Origin: Zoogloea oleivorans
GTDB taxonomy: Bacteria > Pseudomonadota > Gammaproteobacteria > Burkholderiales > Rhodocyclaceae
Reading direction: 5' to 3'
Length of the DNA stretch: 63,353 bases
Assembly: GCA_030157785.1 (NCBI GenBank)
Contig: JAOAUC010000028.1
Location: 1-63,353, forward strand
In this document: piece after piece, positions 26,377-35,518 of the stretch
Layout of the letters: every line of letters begins with the position of its first letter
Position numbering within the stretch: position 1 is the first letter of the stretch
The notes under the pieces: generated by a model
Seen by the model: the letters and a program-made list of their open reading frames with translations, nothing else
What the model was told of the DNA's origin: nothing
Database searches by the model: none
Translations under genes and position numbers: made by a program

Positions 26377-27909
26377 TTGAAGGAAATCGTGGCGACGCAA
26401 GACTTGCGTATCGGCATGTTCGTTTCGGAACTGGATCGCCCCTGGCTGGAGTCGCCTTTTCTGATTCAAGGCTTCCTCATCGCGGATGAGGACGCTCTGG
26501 AGCAAGTGCGTCAGGAGTGCCGCTTTGTTTATGTCGACCGCTCCCGGTCGGCCGGTGATGCGTGGCGCTCGGCGCCAGTCGAAAAGGCGGATCCATCGGC
26601 GGATCGCAGTGCAGCGCTGAGTACTTTTCAGGTGACACCGGAAGCTCGGCGTCGGCCACTCGATTTTTTTGCCCTGTTGCGCTCTCTCCGATCCCAGTCG
26701 GGCAGCGTGGCGACTGATCCCGGCACCCTGGAGGGCGGGGGGGCTGCTCCTTGGTTTCATCGCTATCCAGATGCATCTGGCGTGCCGCCGCGCGGCGTGG
26801 CCGAAGGGCTGCAGGGTGAGTCGACGAATCAGGCCGGTGCCTCTCGTCCCCTGATTTACGACCAGCGCCCGGGGCGAGCGACCGGATCCGCCAGGGATGC
26901 CGACGAGTTGCGCTCTGCTCCGGGTGGGCCGGCCGGCATGGTGTACGCCCAGTCGGTGGTTCCCCTTGAGGAGGAGATCGTCACCACGCTGCCCGTGGTA
27001 AGCCGCGCCCATGCGCTACTGGAGCAGATTGCCCGGGATGTGCAAAGCAGCCTCAATCCCGACCTGGAGCGCTTGCGCGGTGTGGTTTCGGAAATGGTGC
27101 TGAGTGTCGCGCGCAACCCGGATGCGCTGCTCTGGCTGGTGCGCCTCAAGCAGACCGATCAATACAGCTACGACCATTCTCTCGACGTAGCGGCCCACGT
27201 CATGATCTTTGGACGTGCCCTGGGGCTCGGCGAGGACTCGATCACAAGCCTCGGCATGGCAGGAATGCTGCAGGACGTGGGGAAGTTGCGTCTTCCGGTG
27301 CGCCTGCTCCAGAAGTTCGGCCCGCTGTCACCGCGGGAGTACCAGATATTCAAGGCCCACGTCGATTACTCCCTGCAGATCCTCGCTGCCGCGCCTCACG
27401 CGACGCCGCAGATCCTCGAGATCGTTGCCCGCCACCACGAGCGTTGCGACGGCAGTGGCTACCCGGCAGGGCTGCGCGGCGAGGCTATTGGTCTCATGGC
27501 CGAAGTTGCAGGGATCTGCGATGTCTATTGCGCCATGACCCGCGAGAGGCCCTACGGCGAGGCCGCCAGCTCCCAGGTTGCCCTCGATGTCGTTCGCGCC
27601 GGGCGCGGCAGCAGTTTTTCCGAAAGCACGGTAGATCAGTTTGTGCAGTGCATCGGGCTCTACCCGGTAGGCACGCTGGTGGAGCTCAACTCCGGCGAGG
27701 TTGCGGTGGTGGTCGCCCAGAACCGCATTCGTCGTCTCAAGCCGCGGGTAATGATCCTGCTCGGGCCAGACAAGAAGCCCAATGCCTATCCGAAGACGCT
27801 CGACCTGCTTTACGACCCGCCATGCGCGACGGGTGAGCCCTACGTGATTTCCAGAGCCTTGCAACCAGGCTCTTTCGGGGTGGAACCTTCGGAGTTTTAT
27901 CTGGCATGA
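26377..27909 (+). CDS. HD-GYP domain protein with altered HD motif
   Basis: About 510 residues: an N-terminal DUF3391-like segment (LRIGMFVSELDRPWLESPF), a variable linker, and a C-terminal HD-GYP domain, normally a c-di-GMP phosphodiesterase. The first His (YDHSLDVAAHV), the HHE motif (VARHHERCDGSGYPAG) with the GYP signature, and the KAHVDYS His are present, but the HD pair itself reads MLQDVGK instead of LLHDIGK, so one metal-ligand His is Gln. Start: TTG 26,377 with AGGAGG 5 bases before; GTG 26,344 is possible. Its stop overlaps the next gene by 4 bases, coupling it to the EAL protein. Confidence 0.88.
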   Translation: MKEIVATQDLRIGMFVSELDRPWLESPFLIQGFLIADEDALEQVRQECRFVYVDRSRSAGDAWRSAPVEKADPSADRSAALSTFQVTPEARRRPLDFFALLRSLRSQSGSVATDPGTLEGGGAAPWFHRYPDASGVPPRGVAEGLQGESTNQAGASRPLIYDQRPGRATGSARDADELRSAPGGPAGMVYAQSVVPLEEEIVTTLPVVSRAHALLEQIARDVQSSLNPDLERLRGVVSEMVLSVARNPDALLWLVRLKQTDQYSYDHSLDVAAHVMIFGRALGLGEDSITSLGMAGMLQDVGKLRLPVRLLQKFGPLSPREYQIFKAHVDYSLQILAAAPHATPQILEIVARHHERCDGSGYPAGLRGEAIGLMAEVAGICDVYCAMTRERPYGEAASSQVALDVVRAGRGSSFSESTVDQFVQCIGLYPVGTLVELNSGEVAVVVAQNRIRRLKPRVMILLGPDKKPNAYPKTLDLLYDPPCATGEPYVISRALQPGSFGVEPSEFYLA

Positions 27910-29720
27910 ACATCCCCTTTCCTCACCTGGTGCGTCACAGCATCCAGGCCATGGATGAGGATGCGCTGGCGCGCCTCCTTCTTCGCTACGGCCTGGGGCA
28001 GGGCGAGCAGGCCGCGGTGCGTGCGTTTGGCCGGATCGTCCGGACGGACGAACTGGCCGTTGCCCTGCTCCAGCGCTTCGACCTGGAGGGGAAGGGTGGA
28101 GATGGCATCGTCGAGCCTGCCTTGCGTGCATTCTGCGAGGAGCTGGCGCGTATCGCCGAGTGGAGTTTTTCGCCAGCCTGGCCAACAGCGCTCGCCGCGC
28201 GGTGGTCGGAGTGCTACCTGGCGGGTGCGGTGGCGGAGTTTCCCTTCATTGCCATTGAGGCGTTGGTTGCGATCTGCCAGCAACGCCTGTTCGGCGAGCG
28301 GGCCATGGTTTACCGGCTGGAGCTCGACATCCTGTCTGCGCTGGTTCGGCTTGGCTGGTGTCTCGGCGGTTTGTTGTCGGACGTTTCCATCGAGCAGGAA
28401 CAGGTCTTCCGCCTGTGCGCCGAAGATGGTGATCCGGTTCTCGGGATTCCCAACCGGCGGCGCTTCCTGAGTCTGCTCACCAATCACCTGCGCATTGTCG
28501 AAAAGGGTGGCCAGCTCGGGCTTGTGGTGCTGGATGTGCAGTGGGGACGTTCTGTGGATGTGCTTGCCATTGACGAACGGGATCATCTGCGTCTTGCCCT
28601 GTCCGAAGCGATGCGCGCCGTGCTGCGGCCCACTGACGTGCTCTGCGCTTTGGGCGATGACGAGTGGGCGGTGATCCTGCCGGATCTGCACAATCCGGCC
28701 CAGGTATCGCTGGCGGGGCACAAGCTTGTCGATGCCTGTGAAGCCTTGCGTGGCAACGTCTTCTCCAGGCTGCGCGGGCGTTTCTGTGCCGGTGGCGGCT
28801 GGGCGCCCGAACATGCCGATGACCCCCTCGGGCTGGAGCAGGCGGCGCGCTCGGCACTCGTGGTGGCCAAGGCCTCCGGGCGCCTGTTCGACGTCTATTG
28901 TGCCGATGTGGCGGCCCGGGCGCGGATGGATGCCAGCTTCGAGACCGAGGTGGCTCTTGCTCTGGAGGCGCGTCAGTTCCAGCTCTACCTGCAGCCTCAG
29001 GTCGAGCTGCCGAGCCGACGCCTGGTTGGGGCGGAGGCCTTGTTGCGCTGGAACCGGGCGGATGGACGCAGCGTTTCGCCACCCGAAATCCTGCGGGTTC
29101 TGGAGCGGATCGGCTTGATGCCGGAGCTGTCTCGCTGGGTGATCCAGCAAGCGGCCCAGACTCTCGCCACATTGGCTGCTGCCGGATGCGATGCGCGGGT
29201 GTCGGTTAATCTTGTCGCCGAGGATCTGAACGATCCGGAGTTGCCGATTTTCATTCGCCAGACCTGTGAGACCTGGCGTATTGAAGGCTCGCGGCTGTGT
29301 TTCGAACTGACCGAGGGCGGCCTCGTTTCCACAGATGGCATGTCGGTCCGGACCCTCGAAGCCCTCAAGGAAGGCGGCGGGCGTCTGGCGCTGGACGATT
29401 TTGGTACCGGCTACTCATCGATGGACTATCTGCGCCGCCTTCCGGTGGATGAGCTGAAGCTCGACAAGTCCTTCGTCGAGCGCATCACGCTGTCGGACAG
29501 CGACCGTTCGATCGTCGAGTTGATGGTGCGCATCGCCCACACATTCGGGCTGGAGGTGGTGGCAGAAGGTGTCGAGACGGTTGCCACCGAGGCGATCCTG
29601 CTGGAGATGGGCTGCCGCTGTGCCCAGGGCTACCTCTACGCGCCTGCGATGTCCGTCGATCGGTTCATCGCGTGGTGGCAGGCCGTCGGGGCCGAGACGG
29701 CGGTTGAGACGGCGGTGTAG
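27906..29720 (+). CDS. EAL-domain c-di-GMP phosphodiesterase with degenerate GGDEF
   Basis: A 604-residue protein. Residues ~1-170 are unrecognised, ~170-330 form a GGDEF-like domain whose active site reads ALGDDEWAV (not GGDEF, so no cyclase activity expected), and ~345-600 form an EAL domain. The EAL motif is GAEALLRW, and downstream LTEG, LALDDFGTGYSSMDYL, ELKLDKSFV and VVAEGVET are preserved, so c-di-GMP hydrolysis is plausible. Coupled by ATGA overlap to the upstream HD-GYP gene. Confidence 0.92.
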   Translation: MNIPFPHLVRHSIQAMDEDALARLLLRYGLGQGEQAAVRAFGRIVRTDELAVALLQRFDLEGKGGDGIVEPALRAFCEELARIAEWSFSPAWPTALAARWSECYLAGAVAEFPFIAIEALVAICQQRLFGERAMVYRLELDILSALVRLGWCLGGLLSDVSIEQEQVFRLCAEDGDPVLGIPNRRRFLSLLTNHLRIVEKGGQLGLVVLDVQWGRSVDVLAIDERDHLRLALSEAMRAVLRPTDVLCALGDDEWAVILPDLHNPAQVSLAGHKLVDACEALRGNVFSRLRGRFCAGGGWAPEHADDPLGLEQAARSALVVAKASGRLFDVYCADVAARARMDASFETEVALALEARQFQLYLQPQVELPSRRLVGAEALLRWNRADGRSVSPPEILRVLERIGLMPELSRWVIQQAAQTLATLAAAGCDARVSVNLVAEDLNDPELPIFIRQTCETWRIEGSRLCFELTEGGLVSTDGMSVRTLEALKEGGGRLALDDFGTGYSSMDYLRRLPVDELKLDKSFVERITLSDSDRSIVELMVRIAHTFGLEVVAEGVETVATEAILLEMGCRCAQGYLYAPAMSVDRFIAWWQAVGAETAVETAV

Positions 29721-29732
29721 TTTGAGTCCGGC

Positions 29733-30209
29733 CTACTCGGCCGACTTGCGGCGTTTGCGCGGGGTTTCGGGTTCTTCTGCAGGCGTCTCTGCCGTGGCTT
29801 TGCCGTGGCTGTCTTTTTCTACCTTGTCGCCGGACTCGCTCGTGGCGGCATGTGCGTCGGCTTCAGCCTTCTCGGCAGCGCGCTTGGCTTTGGCTGCGGC
29901 TTTGGCTGCGCCCGGCGGCGGCGGGGGAGGCAGTTGCGGTGCGACTTCGATGATCTTGTTTTCCACCATGTAGTCGTTCATTTCCTTCCAGCCGGCAAAA
30001 ACAGCGGCCTTTTGCGCCGCCTGATTGAGCGTGAAGCAATCCTCAATCGCCCGGCCGGCATGGCGGCAGGCGCTGCCAATGGCCTTTCCGTCGGCTTCGG
30101 CCTGCGCTTCCGTCTTGGCTGCGTTGGGTATGCCAAGCTGGTCGCAGCCGCCGAGAAGCGCAGCGCCGATCGCAAGTCCGAACATGAGGCGGAGAGGTGT
30201 TTTTGTCAT
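29733..30209 (-). CDS. Putative lipoprotein
   Basis: A 158-residue protein with a lipobox (GAALLGGC) after a short hydrophobic signal, so Cys22 is probably lipidated. The middle has two further cysteines in SACRHAGRAIEDCF, possibly a disulfide. The C-terminal 60 residues are low complexity (PPPPPPG, then KAAAKAKRAAEKAEADAHA) and strongly charged. Function unknown. It is convergent with the EAL gene. Confidence 0.75.
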   Translation of the reverse strand: MTKTPLRLMFGLAIGAALLGGCDQLGIPNAAKTEAQAEADGKAIGSACRHAGRAIEDCFTLNQAAQKAAVFAGWKEMNDYMVENKIIEVAPQLPPPPPPGAAKAAAKAKRAAEKAEADAHAATSESGDKVEKDSHGKATAETPAEEPETPRKRRKSAE

Positions 30210-30357
30210 GGCTCAAACGTAATGTTGCCTGCCAGGGTCAACGGCTTGGGGGGGCTGGACTTGAACATCCGATTACCAATCCGTCCATCCCCTTTTGCTG
30301 GCTTCTACTTATAATCGAAGGCTGATTCGCCCTCTTCTGTCGATGGACAAGCTTCCC

Positions 30358-31650
30358 ATGAACAATTTCAGCCGTACCGTCCTGTGCCTCGCCCTCGGGG
30401 CCCTGGGCGCCAATGCCGCTTTTGCGGCTCCCAAGAAGCCGGCCGCCAAGCCGGAAGCCGTCCAGCCTGCCGACGCGTCGGTCAAGGAAATCGAACTGGT
30501 GCACAGTCTCGGTGCCGACAAGGGCGCCCAGCTCCAGAAACTGGTGGATCGCTTCAACGCCACCACCTCGGGCCCGAAGATCGTCATTCACGACCGTCGC
30601 TGGAACGATGGTGCCACGCCGCACCTGATGATTCTCGGCGAACGCGATCTCCCTGATTTCCTGACGGGGCCGCAACGCTATCGTCCGCTCTTCCAGGTCA
30701 TGAAGGATGCTGGCGAACGTTTTGAAACCCTGAAGGCGCCGGCGATGATGACCCCGACCCCGCTCGATGGCGCCAACCGTCTGGTGGCACTGCCGATCGG
30801 TCTTTCCACCGCGGTGATGTTTTACAACAAGCAGGCCTTCAAGGATGCTGGCGTTGATCCGGAGAAGGCCCCCAAGACCTGGCAGGAACTCCAGAAGACG
30901 CTTGGCCAACTGGTGGCCGCAGGCCAGACCTGTCCCTACACCACCGCCCAGCCGGCCTGGGTTCTGGTCGAAAACACCAGTGCCTGGCATAACGAACCGG
31001 TGGTGAGCGAGGGAAAGAGATCCGCACTCGTCATCAACGGCATGCTGGAGGTGAAGCACGTGGCGATGCTGTCCTCGTGGGTCAAGGCTCGCTACCTGCA
31101 TCTTTTCGGTCGCGAGGATGAGGCGACGGAACACTTCGCGAAGGGGGAGTGCGGCGTCCTTACCGCGCCGTCCGCCGCCTGGCCGACACTGCAGCGCCAG
31201 GCCGGTTTCGAGGTCGGTGTCGCCACCCTGCCGTACCACGAGGAATACTACGGCGCACCGCAAAACACCTTGGCCGATGGTCCTGCCATGTGGATTGCTG
31301 CCGGCAAGAAGCCGGCGGAATACAAGGCCGTGGCGCGTTTCGTCAACTTCTGGCTGACCGGTGAAAGCCAGGTGGAGTGGCAGCGCAATGCGGGTTACCT
31401 GCCCCTTAACCGCGCGGGTCTGCTGGCTTCTGAAAGTCGCCTGCTGGCTGCCGATCTGCTCAACGTTCACGTTGCCGTGAAGCAGCTTACCAACAAGCCG
31501 GTGACTTCTGTTTCCCGTGCCAGCAGCTATCCCCAGCGCGCAGCCGTGCGCCGGATCATCGAAGAAGAACTGGAGTCCGTGTGGGAGGATCGCAAGCCGT
31601 CCAAGCTGGCCCTCGACACTGCGGTTGCCCGTTCCCGTACGCTGGACTGA
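30358..31650 (+). CDS. ugpB: ABC transporter substrate-binding protein, UgpB-like
   Basis: Periplasmic solute-binding protein of ~430 residues in the sn-glycerol-3-phosphate (UgpB) group. A Sec signal peptide (FSRTVLCLALGALGANAAFA, cleavage before APKK) is followed by the extracellular solute-binding fold: IELVHSLGADKGAQLQKLV, ALPIGLSTAVMFYNKQAFK, TWQELQKTLGQL and FVNFWLTGESQVEW. ATG 30,358 gives the proper signal peptide. No permease or ATPase gene follows; ugpQ does, 12 bases later, supporting a glycerophosphodiester/G3P role. Confidence 0.85.
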   Translation: MNNFSRTVLCLALGALGANAAFAAPKKPAAKPEAVQPADASVKEIELVHSLGADKGAQLQKLVDRFNATTSGPKIVIHDRRWNDGATPHLMILGERDLPDFLTGPQRYRPLFQVMKDAGERFETLKAPAMMTPTPLDGANRLVALPIGLSTAVMFYNKQAFKDAGVDPEKAPKTWQELQKTLGQLVAAGQTCPYTTAQPAWVLVENTSAWHNEPVVSEGKRSALVINGMLEVKHVAMLSSWVKARYLHLFGREDEATEHFAKGECGVLTAPSAAWPTLQRQAGFEVGVATLPYHEEYYGAPQNTLADGPAMWIAAGKKPAEYKAVARFVNFWLTGESQVEWQRNAGYLPLNRAGLLASESRLLAADLLNVHVAVKQLTNKPVTSVSRASSYPQRAAVRRIIEEELESVWEDRKPSKLALDTAVARSRTLD

Positions 31651-31662
31651 GTCTCGGGGATC

Positions 31663-32406
31663 ATGTCTGACTGGGCTTGGCCCGATGTGATTGCGCACCG
31701 CTGCGGCGGTGCGCTTGCGCCGGAAAACACCCTGGCCGGGCTTGGCATTGCGGCCCGGCTCGGTTGTCGGGCGGTCGAATTCGATGTGATGCTGTCCGGC
31801 GATGGCATGCCAGTGCTCATTCACGACGAAACCCTTGACCGCACGGCTGCCCGGCCTAGTCAGGTTGCCCGGCTTGCCGCCGCTGAACTCCTCGCCACCG
31901 ATGTCGGGCGGTGCTTTCACCCGGCCTTTGCTGGCGAAACGATCCCTTCCCTTGATGCAGCGCTCCAGTCCTGCAAACGGCTTGGTCTAGCCGCCAATGT
32001 CGAGATCAAGCCGGCAAGTGGTTTCGAGGTGGAGACGGGCAGGGTGGTCGGCGATTTCCTGCGCAAGTTGGCGCCGTCGCGGTGCCCCCCGGTCCTGTTT
32101 TCTTCGTTTTCAGCAGATGCCCTGGCTGCTGCGGCTGCAGAGGCCCCGGACATTCCGCGGGGCTTCCTCGCCGATCGGATTGGCGCTGACGCATTGCTCA
32201 CGGCCAGCCAGCTGGGTTGTGTTGCCCTTAATCTGGGGGGACGCAGCCTGGAGGCAGAGCATGTGGCAGAGGCTCGCAATGCTGGCTTGAAGGTGCTCGT
32301 TTACACGGTAAACTCGCGTCTCGATGCCAACCGACTTGCCGCCTGGGGCGTAGCCGGAGTTTTCTCTGACCGGCCAGACCTGCTGCTTGTCGGGCCCCTG
32401 ACATAA
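31663..32406 (+). CDS. ugpQ: Glycerophosphodiester phosphodiesterase
   Basis: A 247-residue GDPD-family enzyme that splits glycerophosphodiesters into glycerol-3-phosphate and alcohol. It has the family blocks IAHRCGGALAPENTLAGL, VEFDVMLSGDGMPVLIHDETLDRT, VEIKPA and VYTVNS. No signal peptide, so it is cytosolic like E. coli UgpQ. It follows ugpB closely and is likely cotranscribed. Confidence 0.93.
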   Translation: MSDWAWPDVIAHRCGGALAPENTLAGLGIAARLGCRAVEFDVMLSGDGMPVLIHDETLDRTAARPSQVARLAAAELLATDVGRCFHPAFAGETIPSLDAALQSCKRLGLAANVEIKPASGFEVETGRVVGDFLRKLAPSRCPPVLFSSFSADALAAAAAEAPDIPRGFLADRIGADALLTASQLGCVALNLGGRSLEAEHVAEARNAGLKVLVYTVNSRLDANRLAAWGVAGVFSDRPDLLLVGPLT

Positions 32407-32493
32407 AGGCCGCCATAACGCCTTGATCCAGGCGGCTTGACGTGACGGCGCTTGGCCCCCTAACATCACATTTTTACTAATCTGGGCATTGCC

Positions 32494-33462
32494 TTGTCTC
32501 TCTCGCAGCTTTACGCACCGATCGCCGAAGACATGAAGGCGCTCGATGCGGTCATCCGTGATCGTCTCTACTCCGACGTGGTTCTCATTCGCCAGGTGGC
32601 CGAATACATCATCGGCAGTGGCGGCAAACGCCTGCGTCCGGCCATGGTGCTGTTCACTGCAGGTGCTGCCGGTTACCGGGGCGACTACCACCGTGAGCTT
32701 GCAGCAGTTGTGGAGTTCATCCATACCGCTACGCTCCTGCACGACGACGTCGTCGACGAGTCCGAGTTGCGGCGCGGCAACAAGACCGCCAACGCGATGT
32801 TCGGCAACGCGGCTTCCGTGCTGGTTGGCGACTTCCTATATTCCCGCGCCTTCCAGATGATGGTCGGGGCCGACAACATGAAGGTGATGCGCGTTCTCGC
32901 GGATGCCACCAACGTGATTGCCGAGGGCGAAGTGCTGCAGTTGCTGAACTGCCACAACGCGGATGTCGAGGTTGAAGACTATCTGAAGGTGATCCGCTAC
33001 AAGACCGCCAAACTCTTTGAAGCTGCGGCGCGCCTTGGCGGCATTCTTGGTGGTGTCAGCTTGGAGCTTGAAGACAGTCTGGCCGCCTTCGGGATGCACA
33101 TTGGCACCGCCTTCCAGCTGATCGACGATGTGCTGGATTACTCCGGCGAAGAGGCCGCTACCGGGAAGCACATTGGCGACGACCTTGCTGAAGGCAAGCC
33201 AACCCTGCCGCTGATCCATGTCATGAAGCATGGCAGCCCCGAGCACGCAGCATGCGTGCGCAATGCCATTGAAAATGGCGGGCGTGACGATTTTCCGGCC
33301 GTTCTGGAAGCTATTCGCGTCAGCGGAGCTATTGAAGCGACCCGAAAAGTGGCAGAAGCCGAGGCAGAACTGGCTTTGAATGCATTAAATCAACTTTCTC
33401 CTTCCATTTTCAAGGATTCGTTGATACAATTATCTCACTTCGCAGTTGCACGGAAATATTGA
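32494..33462 (+). CDS. ispB: Octaprenyl (polyprenyl) diphosphate synthase
   Basis: Long-chain trans-prenyltransferase that makes the ubiquinone side chain. The 322 residues carry GGKRLRPAMVL, the first Asp-rich motif LLHDDVVDESELRRG, the second LIDDVLDYSGE and GDDLAEGKPTLPLI. The start is TTG 32,494 (no in-frame ATG precedes the conserved LSLSQLYAPIAEDM). It lies directly upstream of tRNA-Pro. Chain length (octa- versus other) is inferred from family likeness. Confidence 0.93.
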   Translation: MSLSQLYAPIAEDMKALDAVIRDRLYSDVVLIRQVAEYIIGSGGKRLRPAMVLFTAGAAGYRGDYHRELAAVVEFIHTATLLHDDVVDESELRRGNKTANAMFGNAASVLVGDFLYSRAFQMMVGADNMKVMRVLADATNVIAEGEVLQLLNCHNADVEVEDYLKVIRYKTAKLFEAAARLGGILGGVSLELEDSLAAFGMHIGTAFQLIDDVLDYSGEEAATGKHIGDDLAEGKPTLPLIHVMKHGSPEHAACVRNAIENGGRDDFPAVLEAIRVSGAIEATRKVAEAEAELALNALNQLSPSIFKDSLIQLSHFAVARKY

Positions 33463-33561
33463 TCTCCGAAAAGCTGTACAGTTAGTCGGATTTTCAGTAT
33501 GATGTGCAGCTGTTTTGTTTTAGGGTAGCAACGAAACACTGTTGTTGCTTGAAGAAAGTGT

Positions 33562-33638
33562 CGGGGAATAGCTCAGCCTGGTAGAGCACTGCGTTCGGGA
33601 CGCAGGGGCCGGAGGTTCGAATCCTCTTTCCCCGACCA
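33562..33638 (+). tRNA. tRNA-Pro (anticodon CGG); probable island attachment site
   Basis: A 77-base cloverleaf: acceptor CGGGGAA / TTCCCCG, D-arm GCTCAGCCTGGTAGAGC, anticodon loop with CGG (reads CCG), T-loop GTTCGAATCC and encoded CCA. A tyrosine integrase begins 175 bases downstream in the same orientation, the usual arrangement when the tRNA 3' end served as attB. I found no duplicated tRNA end elsewhere in the window. Confidence 0.97.
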
Positions 33639-33812
33639 ATAATTTGAGTCAAATCATGCAGTTATGATTTGAACTGCGGCTTGATGGAGCAAATTCCGGA
33701 AGGGTTTGCTCCATTTTTGCTCCAGCCTCTGGAGCAATGCCCGAACTGCGATCTGTTCGCTTCATGCCCCGTCGTCTTGCCTATACGGTACTCCCACCTG
33801 TCGGAGTACAGC

Positions 33813-35246
33813 ATGTCGTCGTTGCACGTTTCCTCAAGCAGCATTCTTAATCGTTCCCCCTTTGTCGTTACCGCCCGTTCGGACGCGAGCCTGAACAGGC
33901 GTTTTTCGTTCGCCAAGCAAGCGCAGGCGCAGGCCTACGTTGATGGGTTGGCCGCCAAGGGCATCAAGGTCCGTCTCACGCAGCTCGAGATTTCATTCCA
34001 GTTGCGCGTCCGGCGCAAGGGCGTGCCCGAGCAGTTCATCACCTTCGATAGTTTTGAGAAAGCCGAACAAACGCGTCTCCAGATTGAGGCGCAACTGGCC
34101 GTCAGCATCGTCCGCGACTATGCCGTTGCCACCAGAACCACCTTGCGGGATTTACTCGAGCGCTACCTCGTCGAAGTGGTGCCTGGTCATAAAGGTGGCG
34201 ACATCGAGTCCACCCGCATTCGTCGTCTGCTGCGTGAAGAAGTCTTCGTCGACAAGAAATTGGCTGCGCTCGTAACCGAAGACCTCCAGGACTATATTCA
34301 GGACCGCCTCACCGAAGTTGCGCCAGCCACGGTTGACCGCGAACTCGATGTGATATCCCAAGCCCTCAACTACGCGGACGACGTCTGGAAAATCGCGCCA
34401 GTTGAAAGTCCATTCAAGGGGCTGCGTCGCCCCAAGTACTTCAATGAGCGCGATCGGCGCCTGTCGAAGGCTGAGGAGAAGGCGCTGCTGGATGCAGCAC
34501 GTAACGATGAGAATCCCTATCTCGAGCCAGCGATTGTGCTGGCGCTCGAGACCGCGATGCGCCGTGGCGAGTTGTTGTCGCTGAGGGCGGCGGATATCAA
34601 TTTCGAGTTGCGCTACGCGCTCTTGCGAGAGACGAAAAACGGACGTAGTCGCAAAGTGCCGTTGAGTACGCGAGCCATGGAAGTTATCCGAGCGATGATG
34701 GAGCTTCAGGCCGATGACTCGAACAAGAGTGAAGCGGATGGACGCCTGCTCTCTCTCACGCCTAATGCCTTGAAAAAGGGCTTCTTCGACAGAGTCATCC
34801 CCAGGAGTGGCGTCGTGGACCTCCATTTTCATGACTTGAGACATGAAGCCATCTCCCGCTTTGCTGAGTCGGGGCGTTTCGGCCTTCTGGAGCTCCAGTC
34901 CATCTCTGGGCACCGCGACATGCGAATGTTGCAGCGCTACGCACATCTTTGCGCAGGCAATCTCGCTGTCAAAATGGATGAGATTCAGGTCAATACGGGC
35001 GAATCCTATGTTCATCGCGGACGCCTGCGCAGGACCGGGAAACGTGAAGACGATGGAGTCCCTTCGGTAGGCCCGCAGGCCGACCATTCGCTCAGCCCAC
35101 GGCCCACCGTCGGGGGAGGCGCTACTCACCCCGAAATCATCCCCCCCGAGCCGGAAGTCGAGTGCAAGTCGAGCGCTGCCTCCGGCAAGTGCAGCGGGCA
35201 AGTCATCAATTTCAGCGACGAGGTGCGGCGTCGGGCTCGGGCCTGA
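33813..35246 (+). CDS. Tyrosine recombinase / integrase of the tRNA-Pro island
   Basis: A ~477-residue phage-type integrase. An N-terminal arm/SAM-like region (residues ~100-210) precedes the catalytic domain, whose pentad is visible: Arg250 (ALETAMRRGELLSL), Lys275 (ETKNGRSRK), His340 and Arg343 (LHFHDLRHEAISRF), His367 (SGHRDM) and Tyr376 (LQRYAHL). ATG 33,813 after GGAG is chosen; the frame stays open to 33,669. A long low-complexity C-terminal tail (after ~385) is unusual. It likely integrated the island at tRNA-Pro. Confidence 0.92.
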   Translation: MSSLHVSSSSILNRSPFVVTARSDASLNRRFSFAKQAQAQAYVDGLAAKGIKVRLTQLEISFQLRVRRKGVPEQFITFDSFEKAEQTRLQIEAQLAVSIVRDYAVATRTTLRDLLERYLVEVVPGHKGGDIESTRIRRLLREEVFVDKKLAALVTEDLQDYIQDRLTEVAPATVDRELDVISQALNYADDVWKIAPVESPFKGLRRPKYFNERDRRLSKAEEKALLDAARNDENPYLEPAIVLALETAMRRGELLSLRAADINFELRYALLRETKNGRSRKVPLSTRAMEVIRAMMELQADDSNKSEADGRLLSLTPNALKKGFFDRVIPRSGVVDLHFHDLRHEAISRFAESGRFGLLELQSISGHRDMRMLQRYAHLCAGNLAVKMDEIQVNTGESYVHRGRLRRTGKREDDGVPSVGPQADHSLSPRPTVGGGATHPEIIPPEPEVECKSSAASGKCSGQVINFSDEVRRRARA

Positions 35247-35350
35247 AAACTGAGATGCCGCCCTGACGTGACCGATGCCTGGTGCTTGGTGCGGCGCATG
35301 ACCCCTTGGGCTTCGGCGACAGGGGGTCGTTGGAAAGTGGAAGGAAATAA

Positions 35351-35515
35351 ATGAAAAACGGCCTCGATCATGGTGCGCGCGGCGCTATACCCAGTAACTG
35401 TCCACCCTCGGCAATGCCCGAGGCAGTACGGGATCTTGCGGACTTGCTGGCACAAATTGCTGTGCAAATGATCCGCAGCAAGCAATTGCCCAAAAAGGAT
35501 GAAAGGGTCAGGTGA
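35351..35515 (+). CDS. Small protein between two recombinases
   Basis: A 54-residue reading frame (start MKNGLDHGARGAIPSNCPPS) with GGAAATAA before its ATG, ending 3 bases before the serine recombinase start, so probably coupled to it. The C-terminal half is helical (AVRDLADLLAQIAVQMIRSK). It might be an accessory factor; no family is recognised. Confidence 0.55.
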   Translation: MKNGLDHGARGAIPSNCPPSAMPEAVRDLADLLAQIAVQMIRSKQLPKKDERVR

Positions 35516-35518
35516 AGT

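Noticed and set aside
30240..30300. Minus-strand sequence with a T-loop-like GTTCAAGTCC followed by a C-rich end, resembling a tRNA 3' half
   Set aside because: No matching acceptor 5' strand, D-arm or anticodon arm could be assembled; at most an old tRNA fragment.
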